In this document: positions 1 to 6,747 of the stretch, piece by piece | Position numbering within the stretch: the stretch's first letter is position 1 | How the letters are laid out: the number at the start of each line of letters is the position of its first letter | DNA from: Promethearchaeia archaeon | GTDB lineage: Archaea; Asgardarchaeota; Lokiarchaeia; Sigyniarchaeales; SOKP01 | Direction of reading: 5' to 3' | Assembly (NCBI GenBank): GCA_029856445.1 | Contig: JAHQWY010000140.1 | Coordinates: forward strand, 1-8,923 | DNA: 8,923 bases | Notes under the pieces: model-generated | Told to the model about the DNA's origin: nothing | Seen by the model: the letters and a program-made list of their open reading frames with translations, nothing else | The model's database searches: none | Made by a program: the position numbers and the translations under genes

Positions 1-799
1 GTTTGATACTAGAATTCTTTTAGGACAATCTGTGGCTTTAAAATCTAATACGGGGAAAATTTTTCATGGAATAATAGGATCAAAACCGCCTCATCTTACA
101 TCACCAGAAGAGAGAAAAAAACAGGTTGAAGTTTCTAATATGTATATTGATATAGGATTAACATCAGAAGAACAAGTACAAGATAATAATATTTCTATCG
201 GAACAACGGGTACCCTATATTCCCCTTTTGAAGAGTTTCCAAACGGAATGATTAAAGGTAAGGCTTTTGATGATCGTACTGGTTGTAATGTTCTTCTCCA
301 AATCATGAAGTTATTAAAAGAAAATGAGCAGTATAATGACACAGTTCTTTTTAACTTTGCAGTACAAGAAGAAATTGGCGGTAGAGGAGCAATAACTGGA
401 GCTTATGCGTTAAATCCTACAATAGCCTTAGCAGTTGAAAATACCACGGCTGCTGATGTACCAGGTATTAGAGAATCAGAGAATCCAGTAGACATTGGAA
501 AGGGACCAGCAATAACAGTTGCAGATAGAACGATGATTTCACACCCAAAAGTTAACGAACGAATTATTAAAAATGCTGAAATAGGGAATATTCCTTATCA
601 AATTAAAAAACCGCTTTATGGTGGCACTGATGCTGGAAAAATTCATATTTCCCGAAAAGGTGTACCAAGCTCAGTGTTATCTGTTCCATGTAGATATATT
701 CATTCTCCAACATCATTATTAAAGCTTGAAGATCTTTACGACACAATTCGGTTGATTGATGTGTTTCTAAGAAATCCAGCCAATATTACACTTCAATAA
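1..799 (+). CDS. M42-family metallo-aminopeptidase, 5'-truncated by window edge
   Basis: C-terminal two thirds or so of a cytosolic M42 (TET-type/glutamyl aminopeptidase, 'endoglucanase M') metallopeptidase, a family that removes N-terminal residues from peptides and often forms dodecameric tetrahedra. The reading frame is open to the left edge from base 2, so the GTG at 32 is an internal Val codon, not the start. Visible family marks: the GxxGSKPPH segment ending at 94, the AFDDRTG metal-ligand motif (263-283), the QEEIGGRG motif with the catalytic and metal-binding Glu pair (368-373), a Glu at 437-439 in VENTTAADVPG where an acidic ligand is expected, GGTDAG (about 620-637), and the C-terminal His ligand in RYIHSP (701-703). 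The first His ligand of the family lies upstream of the window. The visible part looks intact. Its stop overlaps the stop of the opposing symporter gene by 14 bp. Peptide recycling is the family role; the exact specificity cannot be read here. Confidence 0.93.
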   Translation, partial: FDTRILLGQSVALKSNTGKIFHGIIGSKPPHLTSPEERKKQVEVSNMYIDIGLTSEEQVQDNNISIGTTGTLYSPFEEFPNGMIKGKAFDDRTGCNVLLQIMKLLKENEQYNDTVLFNFAVQEEIGGRGAITGAYALNPTIALAVENTTAADVPGIRESENPVDIGKGPAITVADRTMISHPKVNERIIKNAEIGNIPYQIKKPLYGGTDAGKIHISRKGVPSSVLSVPCRYIHSPTSLLKLEDLYDTIRLIDVFLRNPANITLQ

Positions 800-2234
800 A
801 CTTATCTCTCTCAAATTGACGTTCAAGAAATTTTAAATTTTTAACTTTAATTTTCTTTATAGATATCAAAGCAGCTAGGTAGAAAAAGCCCATAGCAACC
901 CAAAGTAATATCATAATTATTGGATTGCTCTGGTTTTTTCCTGATAGTAAAAATCCTATAATAAGCGTCATAGATGCAGGTCCTAATGATCTCACAAATG
1001 ATGCTAATCCATAATACGAGCCAGAAATTTTTGACATTGCTACATCAATATCAGGTTCTCCTGAATTTTCTGCAGCTTCATGAACTAATGCTGCTGTTAA
1101 TGGAATTGAAAATAAAGGAGCTGAATACATTGATCCTAGAACAGTACTCCATGTAATGATATACAATGTCAATTCTATTCCAAATGGAAGGAATGGTATT
1201 AAGAAGAATGAGCCCAAAAATGAACCAATTATACTGAGTATCATAATAGTAGAATACGATTTAAGTACATGATTCTTTTTTCTCAATTTGATCCATAAGA
1301 AATACCACCCAAATTTTCCAAATATAGAGATAAAAATATAGGTATAAAAAGCAATATTTTTGAATTCGAGTACATAATTCTGGAAAGGGATAATTAGAAA
1401 TCCTAAAGTTCTTCCCGCGAGACCAGCAAAAAATCCAGCAATTACTAAAGGTAGAAAACTAACATCCTTTAAGGGTATTGCCATTTGACGAAACCTACCA
1501 ATAATAGTGGTTTTTTCATGGTGATAATCGCTATTTAAATTATGAAAATTCTCATCTACAGAAAAGAATATTAATAAAACTGAAATTAAACCAAAAATAG
1601 AGAATCCAATTCCTATTATTGGGATTAAAGTAGTAACTATTCTACCAGAATCAGTCCACCACTTAGCATTTGTAGGGTCTGGTAGAAGACTTTGAACCAT
1701 TAAAGGCAGCAACAACGCCACAACTGAAGCAATTATAGAGAAAGCTGATCTTACAGAAGCTACCTTTTCCCTATTTTTGAGAGTTTGGGATTGTTCAGGC
1801 AACATTGATATATAAACATTGAATAATAGTGACCTTGATAAAGATCTGATTATAATAATAATCCAGAAAAAAATTGCCGTGGGCAAGAATAATGAATTTC
1901 CCTCTGGAGCTTTAGGTGGAAGCCAAATCAAGATTGTTGATGCAAACCAAATAGGTAGGCCAATAAGTAAGAAAGGCCGCCTTTTCCCTAATTTCCCTGG
2001 TTTTTTGTTGTCTACAACTACTCCGAAAATTATAGCAAACAACGCATCCAAAAATAATTGAGCAAAGATACCAATTGAAACAAGGAGTGCGTCAAGATTG
2101 ATTGTATAAACATAAAATTGAATTATATATATCCCTACGAATATATTCACAAGGGGCATTCCTAAATCTCCCATAGAATATCCAAATAATCTTTTTCCAT
2201 TTAATTCTCTTGGTGGAGGGAGTGAATCTTCCAT
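786..2234 (-). CDS. GPH-type MFS sugar:cation symporter
   Basis: 482-residue polytopic membrane protein of the glycoside-pentoside-hexuronide:cation symporter branch of the major facilitator superfamily (MelB-like, MFS_2). The length fits a 12-helix carrier. Family marks: GYSMGDLG at residues 18-25 before helix 1; LDALFAIIFGVVVD at 62-75, followed by the loop GKLGKRRPFLLIG (80-92), the classic MFS motif between helices 2 and 3; a long hydrophilic central loop (about 225-260); and after helix 10 the segment AALVHEAAENSGEPD (381-395) plus SGSYYGLASFVRS (404-416), which matches the GPH 'D-x-x-x-x-G-x-R-x-x-G-x-Y' region. The Asp of MelB helix 2 (Asp55) is kept as Asp63, but the position four residues later (MelB Asp59, Na+ site) is Ala67, so coupling may differ. 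Substrate unknown; sugars or glycosides are the family norm. Start is ATG; no strong Shine-Dalgarno precedes it. Its 3' end overlaps the M42 gene tail-to-tail. Confidence 0.9.
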   Translation of the reverse strand: MEDSLPPPRELNGKRLFGYSMGDLGMPLVNIFVGIYIIQFYVYTINLDALLVSIGIFAQLFLDALFAIIFGVVVDNKKPGKLGKRRPFLLIGLPIWFASTILIWLPPKAPEGNSLFLPTAIFFWIIIIIRSLSRSLLFNVYISMLPEQSQTLKNREKVASVRSAFSIIASVVALLLPLMVQSLLPDPTNAKWWTDSGRIVTTLIPIIGIGFSIFGLISVLLIFFSVDENFHNLNSDYHHEKTTIIGRFRQMAIPLKDVSFLPLVIAGFFAGLAGRTLGFLIIPFQNYVLEFKNIAFYTYIFISIFGKFGWYFLWIKLRKKNHVLKSYSTIMILSIIGSFLGSFFLIPFLPFGIELTLYIITWSTVLGSMYSAPLFSIPLTAALVHEAAENSGEPDIDVAMSKISGSYYGLASFVRSLGPASMTLIIGFLLSGKNQSNPIIMILLWVAMGFFYLAALISIKKIKVKNLKFLERQFERDKFIEV

Positions 2235-2408
2235 TTTTCATCAAACTGTAATAAATGATTGAGAAAATATTAGTAGATTGAAATAATTTTTGAATTTTTT
2301 ATACTTAATTGTGAAAGTAATTTTATTATTACTTAGAAAGTATTTTTTATTAGAAAGAAAAAATAGTTCAATTAGATTTTAAATCATTCGGTTTGAATAA
2401 AATGTTTT
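2235..2408. other. intergenic gap between two minus-strand genes, AT-rich
   Basis: This 174-nt spacer separates the symporter from the upstream amidotransferase-like gene on the same strand. It holds the candidate TATA box and, on the minus strand, a T-rich stretch at about 2350-2365 (TATTTTTTCTTTCTA) that could serve as a weak factor-independent archaeal terminator for the 2409-3290 gene. No open reading frame, RNA gene or strong hairpin was seen. The spacing suggests the two genes are transcribed separately. Confidence 0.4.
2295..2304 (-). promoter_or_regulatory. candidate archaeal TATA box for the symporter gene
   Basis: On the minus strand the gap upstream of the symporter contains GTATAAAAAA, about 60 nt before its ATG. 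A TATA box here would place transcription start near 2270 and give a leader of roughly 35-40 nt. This is a match by eye in very AT-rich DNA with no clear purine-rich BRE, so it is tentative. Confidence 0.25.
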
Positions 2409-3290
2409 TTAGTTTTCTTTATTTTTCTCTTTTCTCTTCTTAATATTTTTCTGCTGTTCAATAATTACATTGCTAATAAATTGGGTTGTAGAATAAGCGG
2501 ACTCCGCTTCTCCAAGAGTTAAACCATCAAGGTCTTTTTTTATTTCTTCAGCTTCAGCATCAGAAAATGCCATTTCAGATTGAACATACTCTTTCGCACT
2601 CATCTTATGCCGTTCCGTCCTTAATTCAGCACGTTGGAGATAGTAATGACTTGTCATATGGAGAACAGTACCCCCATCTCCAAAATTAAAACTAATCACA
2701 ATTGGAGCTTCACCATATTTTTGTTCCATTTCTTTACTTGTCACTAATACTTTTACATTTTTCTTATCAATAATTTCAATAGGGTAAGAGGAAGATTCCA
2801 ACCACCATATTGGTTCTTCATCAGCTTTAAATAATCCTTCTAAAAATTTATTAGATTTATCAACCACTTGAACAGCAACACAATCATCGCCTGTAGGTCG
2901 TTGATTATATTTTACCAGTTCTGGAAATATCTTTTCCAATATATTAAGAAGAGCCCAGTCTGTAGTAAAGAGAAATCCTCCCCGTTTTACAAAATCCTTA
3001 ACTTTAGTTAAAGCATCATCGTAAATATTTCCAGGGCAATTTATAATTAAAATTTGATCTGGTGTTAATTCAATTTGACTGACTTCTTCTGGTTGAATTA
3101 ATACATAAGGTACTTTGATCATATCTAAGACAGTTTCCACTCTATCATAAGAACCAGCAACTATGATTATTGAAGAGTCCTTTACCTTTTGTAAGATTTC
3201 AAGATCCATTGGACGTTCCTTAGCCATACGTTTCTCTAAAATTTTTGAAGAAGCTTTATATGCCTGTTCCATCTTCTTAAAGTCTCCCAT
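2409..3290 (-). CDS. class I glutamine-amidotransferase-like (ThuA/GATase1-fold) protein, function unknown
   Basis: 293-residue soluble protein without signal peptide or membrane segments. Residues about 38-215 read like a flavodoxin-type alpha/beta domain of the GATase1/ThuA-like superfamily: strand SSIIIVAG (39-46), VPYVLIQPEEV (60-70), then DQILIINCPGN (78-88), a helix with DDALTKVKDFVKRGG (91-105), and the strand/turn GGFLFTTDWAL (104-114). This 'I(I/V)NCPG...F(V)xxGGFLFTTD' pattern is how such domains show a substrate pocket, but no G-x-C-x-G nucleophile elbow is present; the one conserved-looking Cys (85) lies in a different loop. A later conserved-looking block, GGTVLHMTSHYYLQ (206-219), ends the domain. 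Residues 220-293 are helical and charged, ending in a Lys-rich tail (281-293). The role is not recognised; a binding or scaffolding function is possible. ATG start is supported by GAGGT seven bases upstream. Confidence 0.8.
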   Translation of the reverse strand: MGDFKKMEQAYKASSKILEKRMAKERPMDLEILQKVKDSSIIIVAGSYDRVETVLDMIKVPYVLIQPEEVSQIELTPDQILIINCPGNIYDDALTKVKDFVKRGGFLFTTDWALLNILEKIFPELVKYNQRPTGDDCVAVQVVDKSNKFLEGLFKADEEPIWWLESSSYPIEIIDKKNVKVLVTSKEMEQKYGEAPIVISFNFGDGGTVLHMTSHYYLQRAELRTERHKMSAKEYVQSEMAFSDAEAEEIKKDLDGLTLGEAESAYSTTQFISNVIIEQQKNIKKRKEKNKEN

Positions 3291-3297
3291 TAGTTTT

Positions 3298-3302
3298 ACC
3301 TC
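3298..3302 (-). promoter_or_regulatory. Shine-Dalgarno site of the amidotransferase-like gene
   Basis: The minus strand reads GAGGT followed by seven bases and then ATG at 3290-3288. This is the clearest ribosome binding site in the window and fixes the start of the 2409-3290 gene; most neighbours lack one and may be translated from leaderless mRNAs. Confidence 0.7.
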
Positions 3303-3349
3303 TATTTATAGAATTAAAACATCATTATTTTTAATGAATATGAAAATTA

Positions 3350-3360
3350 ATATCTATAAA
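3350..3360 (-). promoter_or_regulatory. candidate BRE/TATA promoter of the amidotransferase-like gene
   Basis: On the minus strand a purine-rich GGGGAAAAG is followed directly by ATTTATAGATA, resembling an archaeal BRE plus TATA box. Transcription would start near 3327, leaving a leader of about 35 nt that contains the Shine-Dalgarno. The agreement of promoter, leader and ribosome site makes this the best promoter guess in the window, but it rests on inspection only. Confidence 0.35.
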
Positions 3361-3420
3361 TCTTTTCCCCATTTCCTATAATTAAAAAAATAAAATATTG
3401 ATAAATCACAAAGCCTAATT

Positions 3421-3446
3421 ATTTAATAATTAAACTATTATTAAAT
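3421..3446. repeat. perfect 10-bp inverted repeat upstream of the membrane hydrolase
   Basis: ATTTAATAAT (3421-3430) and ATTATTAAAT (3437-3446) are exact reverse complements separated by TAAACT. The element ends ten bases before the ATG at 3457. If that mRNA is leaderless, the left arm falls where the TATA box would lie, so the element could be an operator for a dimeric regulator. All arm bases are A or T, so chance is a real alternative and a stable RNA hairpin is unlikely. Confidence 0.45.
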
Positions 3447-3456
3447 TGCCTTTAAA

Positions 3457-5157
3457 ATGATAAAAATGAATAAAATTGATGTAGAAAGGAAAAAGATTAT
3501 TTTAATATGTCTTTTTCTTTCAATTTTTATAGTAGGAACAGTTTTCATTTTTATAATACCCTTTAATGTTAAAATAATGTATAATAAAACTGTAAAAACT
3601 GTTGATGGAGTAACTATTGCCTTTAATGTGTTTGAACCAAAAAGAGCAGGATTGAATAAAAAAGCTATAATTTTGGGTCATGGAATAATGTCAAATAAAG
3701 AAATGTTGAAAGATTATGCTATCGAATTTGCCGCTGCTGGTTTTGTTGCTGTTCCTTTCGATTTTCGAGGACATGGACAAAGTACAGGTGAACTTGATAT
3801 AGACTTATTAACCAATGATATAAATGCTATAATTTCATATCTAAATAGTAGATCTGATATTAATACTAGTACTCTTGGTTATTTTGGCTTCTCAATGGGA
3901 GGTTTTCCGGGAATTGAGATCGTTAGTGAATCTACCGATTTCCAATGTTTTATTGGCGCAGGAACTCGATTACCTCAAGGCAAGAGAAAGGGGAATTCAA
4001 CTAATCCTCTTAATATTCTCATGATAGTAGGAAGATTTGATGAAGTTATTAATACAAATGAGCTTAAAGAGAATTTATCTTATTATGTGGGTGATTCCCC
4101 ATCAGAAATCGATGTAAATCGATTATATGGTAGTTTTCAAGATGGAAATGCTTCAATGATTTATCTTGATGACAATACTAACCATGTTTTAGGAAACTGG
4201 GATCCAGATTTTATTAGAGAAGCAAGAAATTTCGTATTGAATACTTTTTCTGATGTAAAACCGGTAGATGAGAACTTTTATGTTCAAACTAGATTTATAT
4301 TTCTGTTTCTACAGCTCTTTGGAGGTTTTGGATTTTTTGCTTTAATCATTGATCCTCTTTGCCAACTGATTTTAGAAAAAAGAGAAGAAAATACTTCTAT
4401 ATTTGATATTGAAGATGAAACTATACCAAATATCGGAGGAAAAACGATTTTATATTCAATACTATTCGCTTTTCCTGGAATAGTCATATTTGTACCAATT
4501 ATTCTAATCCTATTTTTAGCGACAGCAGGATTTATTTCAGCATTATTGTTCGGTCAAGCTTTTGGATTTTTAGTTTTCCTGTGGAGAATTGGAAAAAATA
4601 AAAATACAAAACTACGTGAAATATTAAAGAAACCATTTAAGACTTCAAAAAACACCCTTATCAAACAGTTTTTACTTGGAGGGATCCTGGCAATCCTTTT
4701 AACTTTGATAATTTACTTATCAGGGGGTTTAAATTATATTGGGATGATTCCCTCAATCACTAAGATCCCGTGGATACTAATATATTTCGCTATTTTCTTC
4801 TTTATTTTCATGATATTTGGATTAGTATTTCATGAAATTATTCAAAATAAATTTGAAAAAGGTGTTAAACCACGAATAAAAGTATCTCTCATAATCTTTG
4901 GAACACTATTTCTATATATGTTTACGATTCTTCTAATTTTATCAATAATTATGGGTAGCTTTTTCTATTTTGGTTCTTTCATTCCACTCGCAATACCAAT
5001 CTTTTTAATGATTAGTTTTATTTCAACTTTTATATACGAGAAGACTGGAAATTTAATACCTGTAGCACTTGTAAACACATTATTTTTTACTTTACTGATA
5101 TGCACTATCTCGCCATATGAGAGTGGAATAGGTTTTATCCTTGGATTTTTTCATTGA
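3457..5157 (+). CDS. membrane-anchored alpha/beta hydrolase with C-terminal polytopic membrane domain
   Basis: 566 residues. A Lys/Arg-flanked helix (13-35) is followed by an alpha/beta hydrolase domain (about 45-265) of the serine aminopeptidase/S15-like type: oxyanion-region GHG (74-76), FDFRGHGQSTGE (101-112), nucleophile elbow GFSMGG with Ser146, acid Asp195 in VGRFDEV, and His243 in TNHVLG. The catalytic triad therefore looks complete. The rest (about 278-550) has some eight hydrophobic helices: 278-302, 329-354, 356-377, 402-422, 437-459, 473-499, 503-527 and 533-550. Basic loops at 378-400 and 463-473 fit a cytoplasmic side, which puts the hydrolase domain outside the membrane. The C-terminal stretch GNLIPVALVN (531-540) vaguely recalls CPBP/CAAX-protease-like membrane proteins, but their Glu-Glu and His residues are not seen. 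Substrate unknown (ester, peptide or lipid). The ATG at 3457 has no Shine-Dalgarno; an in-frame ATG at 3466 is an alternative start. Confidence 0.88.
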   Translation: MIKMNKIDVERKKIILICLFLSIFIVGTVFIFIIPFNVKIMYNKTVKTVDGVTIAFNVFEPKRAGLNKKAIILGHGIMSNKEMLKDYAIEFAAAGFVAVPFDFRGHGQSTGELDIDLLTNDINAIISYLNSRSDINTSTLGYFGFSMGGFPGIEIVSESTDFQCFIGAGTRLPQGKRKGNSTNPLNILMIVGRFDEVINTNELKENLSYYVGDSPSEIDVNRLYGSFQDGNASMIYLDDNTNHVLGNWDPDFIREARNFVLNTFSDVKPVDENFYVQTRFIFLFLQLFGGFGFFALIIDPLCQLILEKREENTSIFDIEDETIPNIGGKTILYSILFAFPGIVIFVPIILILFLATAGFISALLFGQAFGFLVFLWRIGKNKNTKLREILKKPFKTSKNTLIKQFLLGGILAILLTLIIYLSGGLNYIGMIPSITKIPWILIYFAIFFFIFMIFGLVFHEIIQNKFEKGVKPRIKVSLIIFGTLFLYMFTILLILSIIMGSFFYFGSFIPLAIPIFLMISFISTFIYEKTGNLIPVALVNTLFFTLLICTISPYESGIGFILGFFH

Positions 5158-5166
5158 AATTAATTA

Positions 5167-5178
5167 TTTTTTTTTTTT
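5167..5178 (+). terminator. T12 tract, candidate archaeal terminator
   Basis: Twelve consecutive T residues begin about ten bases after the stop codon of the membrane hydrolase. Archaeal RNA polymerase terminates at oligo-T runs without needing a hairpin, and none is seen here. This fits a transcript ending before the GTPase gene. Confidence 0.55.
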
Positions 5179-5304
5179 AAATTTTATTTGGATTTTCCAT
5201 AATTTATCTATCAACTCAAATTATAAATTTTAAATTAAAGGATGTCTTAATATTTCAATAAAAATTCAGCAATTTATTACAATAAATAATTTTAAAAACT
5301 TAAA

Positions 5305-6339
5305 ATGTCCGCAGATCAAATTTTAACTCTATCCTACTTCGACCAAATAATAGGTCCGACCATTTTCTATTCAAGTGAGCTGATAGAGGACGTAGTAGGG
5401 GCTCCCGATTTAGATAGGATTCTTGAATTTGTTGAGGAAGAAGGCCCTTTTATATTTGCCGCCCGTAAATATCAGACAGTAAATCATTTATTTTATGTTG
5501 ATTCCAAATTCGCGCGTGGAGGTAAAGAATTACTAATGATCTCTTATATGATAAAAACAGCATTCTTTAAGGATGGTATAACAGATGTTTTTAAGTATTT
5601 GGATTCTAAAGGCCCGATTTTAGAAGAATTTGCAGAAGAATTAAAAGAATTGGATGATCTTTCGTCTCTATTACATATGAAGAAAAGATTTAAAGACGGT
5701 TATATTTTAAATTATGGTGATGAGAAGTTTAAAGATGCTTTTTTAGAAATATTTAATAAATATTTTGAAAAATTGACTCCTAAGTATAGAGTAGAAACAC
5801 CTATAAAAAATAGAAAAATTATTAAAAAATTTTTTATTGTAGGCACACCAGAATCAGGCAAGAAAACATTACTAAAGAATATTGAATTTATCCAATTCCT
5901 AAACATCAAGAGCAATGATTTAGCTGTGAGGATTCTGGAAGTAATTATAGAAAATATTGAAATTTTAAATTATAATGAAGAGAGTTGCGAATTTGGTTGT
6001 AAGGGTTTTAATTCTTTTGATGAATGCCTGACTCATGCGCAAGGAATTATACTTATTTTTAAACTATCCGATAAAAAATCAATACTAGACACAAAAAATA
6101 TGTTTCAAATTATTGAGGATAAGTTTTTAGAAAAAGAACTGGCACCAATTCCAATATTAATAATTGGTAATAAATTTGATATTGATGAAGATAATAAGAA
6201 AGAATATATTCATAGTTTATTCGAAATTGAAAAATTAAAGGAGAAGGGAAGGAGAATTAGATATTTTCCTATTAAAGTATTGGAAGAAGATCAAAGAGTC
6301 ATGAAATCACTACGATGGATGATAAAAAACATTCTGTAA
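5305..6339 (+). CDS. longin-like domain fused to a divergent Ras/Arf-type small GTPase
   Basis: 344-residue cytosolic protein. Residues 1 to about 125 look like a longin/roadblock-superfamily domain: it opens with ILTLSYFDQIIGPTIFYSSE, in the style of the 'YFD..GP.IF' start of NPRL2/folliculin-type longins, and contains KELLMISYMIKTAFF (74-88). Residues about 172-344 are a small GTPase domain: G1 GTPESGKKTLL (180-190), a degenerate G3 EFGCK (229-233) where D-x-G-G-Q is usual, A-Q-G-I-I-L-I-F-K-L-S-D (245-256), and an intact G4 IGNKFD (287-292); FPIKV (321-325) sits where G5 (SAK-like) is expected. The Ser/Thr after the P-loop Lys is Lys187, and the catalytic Gln position is Lys233, so hydrolysis may be weak or absent. 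Such fusions are typical of Asgard archaea, where they are proposed membrane-associated switches. No Shine-Dalgarno precedes the ATG. Confidence 0.85.
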   Translation: MSADQILTLSYFDQIIGPTIFYSSELIEDVVGAPDLDRILEFVEEEGPFIFAARKYQTVNHLFYVDSKFARGGKELLMISYMIKTAFFKDGITDVFKYLDSKGPILEEFAEELKELDDLSSLLHMKKRFKDGYILNYGDEKFKDAFLEIFNKYFEKLTPKYRVETPIKNRKIIKKFFIVGTPESGKKTLLKNIEFIQFLNIKSNDLAVRILEVIIENIEILNYNEESCEFGCKGFNSFDECLTHAQGIILIFKLSDKKSILDTKNMFQIIEDKFLEKELAPIPILIIGNKFDIDEDNKKEYIHSLFEIEKLKEKGRRIRYFPIKVLEEDQRVMKSLRWMIKNIL

Positions 6340-6384
6340 TGCTCTCTGACAAATCTTTTAAATTATTATTAATATAATTAATAG

Positions 6385-6747
6385 ATGACGTCTAATTCTT
6401 TAAATGGTATATTATGGGGAATCGTATTTTTCCTCACAGCAGTCATCTATAGCTCAATTCCAACCTACTTGATAGTTAGATTTTGGGTGTGGTTAAATAG
6501 CTTTCCTGTCTACACTCTTTCATTGTTCATGTTGTTTTTATGGATCGTTGCCATCATAATCGTTTTAATATACATTGTGGCTATGATTCGTGCTTTTATA
6601 CAAAGAAAAAGTGAAGATTTAGGCATTCCTAGAGGCGTTAAAGGTTTTGGTTTAGTTTCAACCATAATTATTGTTCTATTTATGTTAATTTGGTATTTGA
6701 TTTTTAACCAGATAGCTTTCTTTTCTATGGTACCTCATCCAGTTTAA
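6385..6747 (+). CDS. small three-helix membrane protein, unknown function
   Basis: 120-residue hydrophobic protein, not recognised. Three predicted membrane helices lie at about 9-32, 42-70 and 86-110. Between helices 2 and 3 is a basic, hydrophilic loop, IQRKSEDLGIPRGVKG (72-87), likely cytoplasmic by the positive-inside rule; the tail ends in VPHPV. There is no signal peptidase site, catalytic motif or cysteine. It begins 45 nt after the longin/GTPase gene on the same strand with no clear terminator between, so co-transcription is likely, and it could be a membrane partner of that protein; this is inference from position only. Its stop overlaps the stop of the opposing URO-D-like gene by 4 bp. 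The ATG lacks a Shine-Dalgarno. The complete hydrophobic pattern and tight placement argue that it is a real gene. Confidence 0.75.
   Translation: MTSNSLNGILWGIVFFLTAVIYSSIPTYLIVRFWVWLNSFPVYTLSLFMLFLWIVAIIIVLIYIVAMIRAFIQRKSEDLGIPRGVKGFGLVSTIIIVLFMLIWYLIFNQIAFFSMVPHPV

Noticed and set aside
32..34. GTG as start codon of the M42 gene
   Set aside because: The frame is open upstream to base 2 and the upstream residues (FDTRILLGQS) continue the family pattern, so the true start is outside the window.
91..342. 83-codon reading frame on the minus strand inside the M42 gene
   Set aside because: It lies wholly antisense to a well-supported M42 coding frame with its motifs intact, and its translation shows no domain pattern.
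974..1156. 60-codon plus-strand reading frame inside the symporter gene
   Set aside because: It is antisense to the GPH carrier, and its low-complexity Leu/Met/Gln composition is a shadow of hydrophobic codons.
1819..2061. 80-codon plus-strand reading frame inside the symporter gene
   Set aside because: It is antisense to conserved helix 2-4 motifs of the carrier and has no ribosome site or recognisable motif.
3301..3309. TATAAATAG-like string on the minus strand just before the Shine-Dalgarno of the 2409-3290 gene
   Set aside because: A TATA box here would start transcription inside the coding sequence and exclude the ribosome site; the string at 3350-3360 is better placed.
3163..3381. 72-codon plus-strand frame running out of the amidotransferase-like gene into the gap
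   Set aside because: Most of it is antisense to the start of a gene with a good Shine-Dalgarno, and the rest crosses that gene's promoter region; no motif or own ribosome site.
4284..4487. 67-codon minus-strand frame inside the membrane hydrolase
   Set aside because: Antisense to membrane helices of an intact gene; no independent support.
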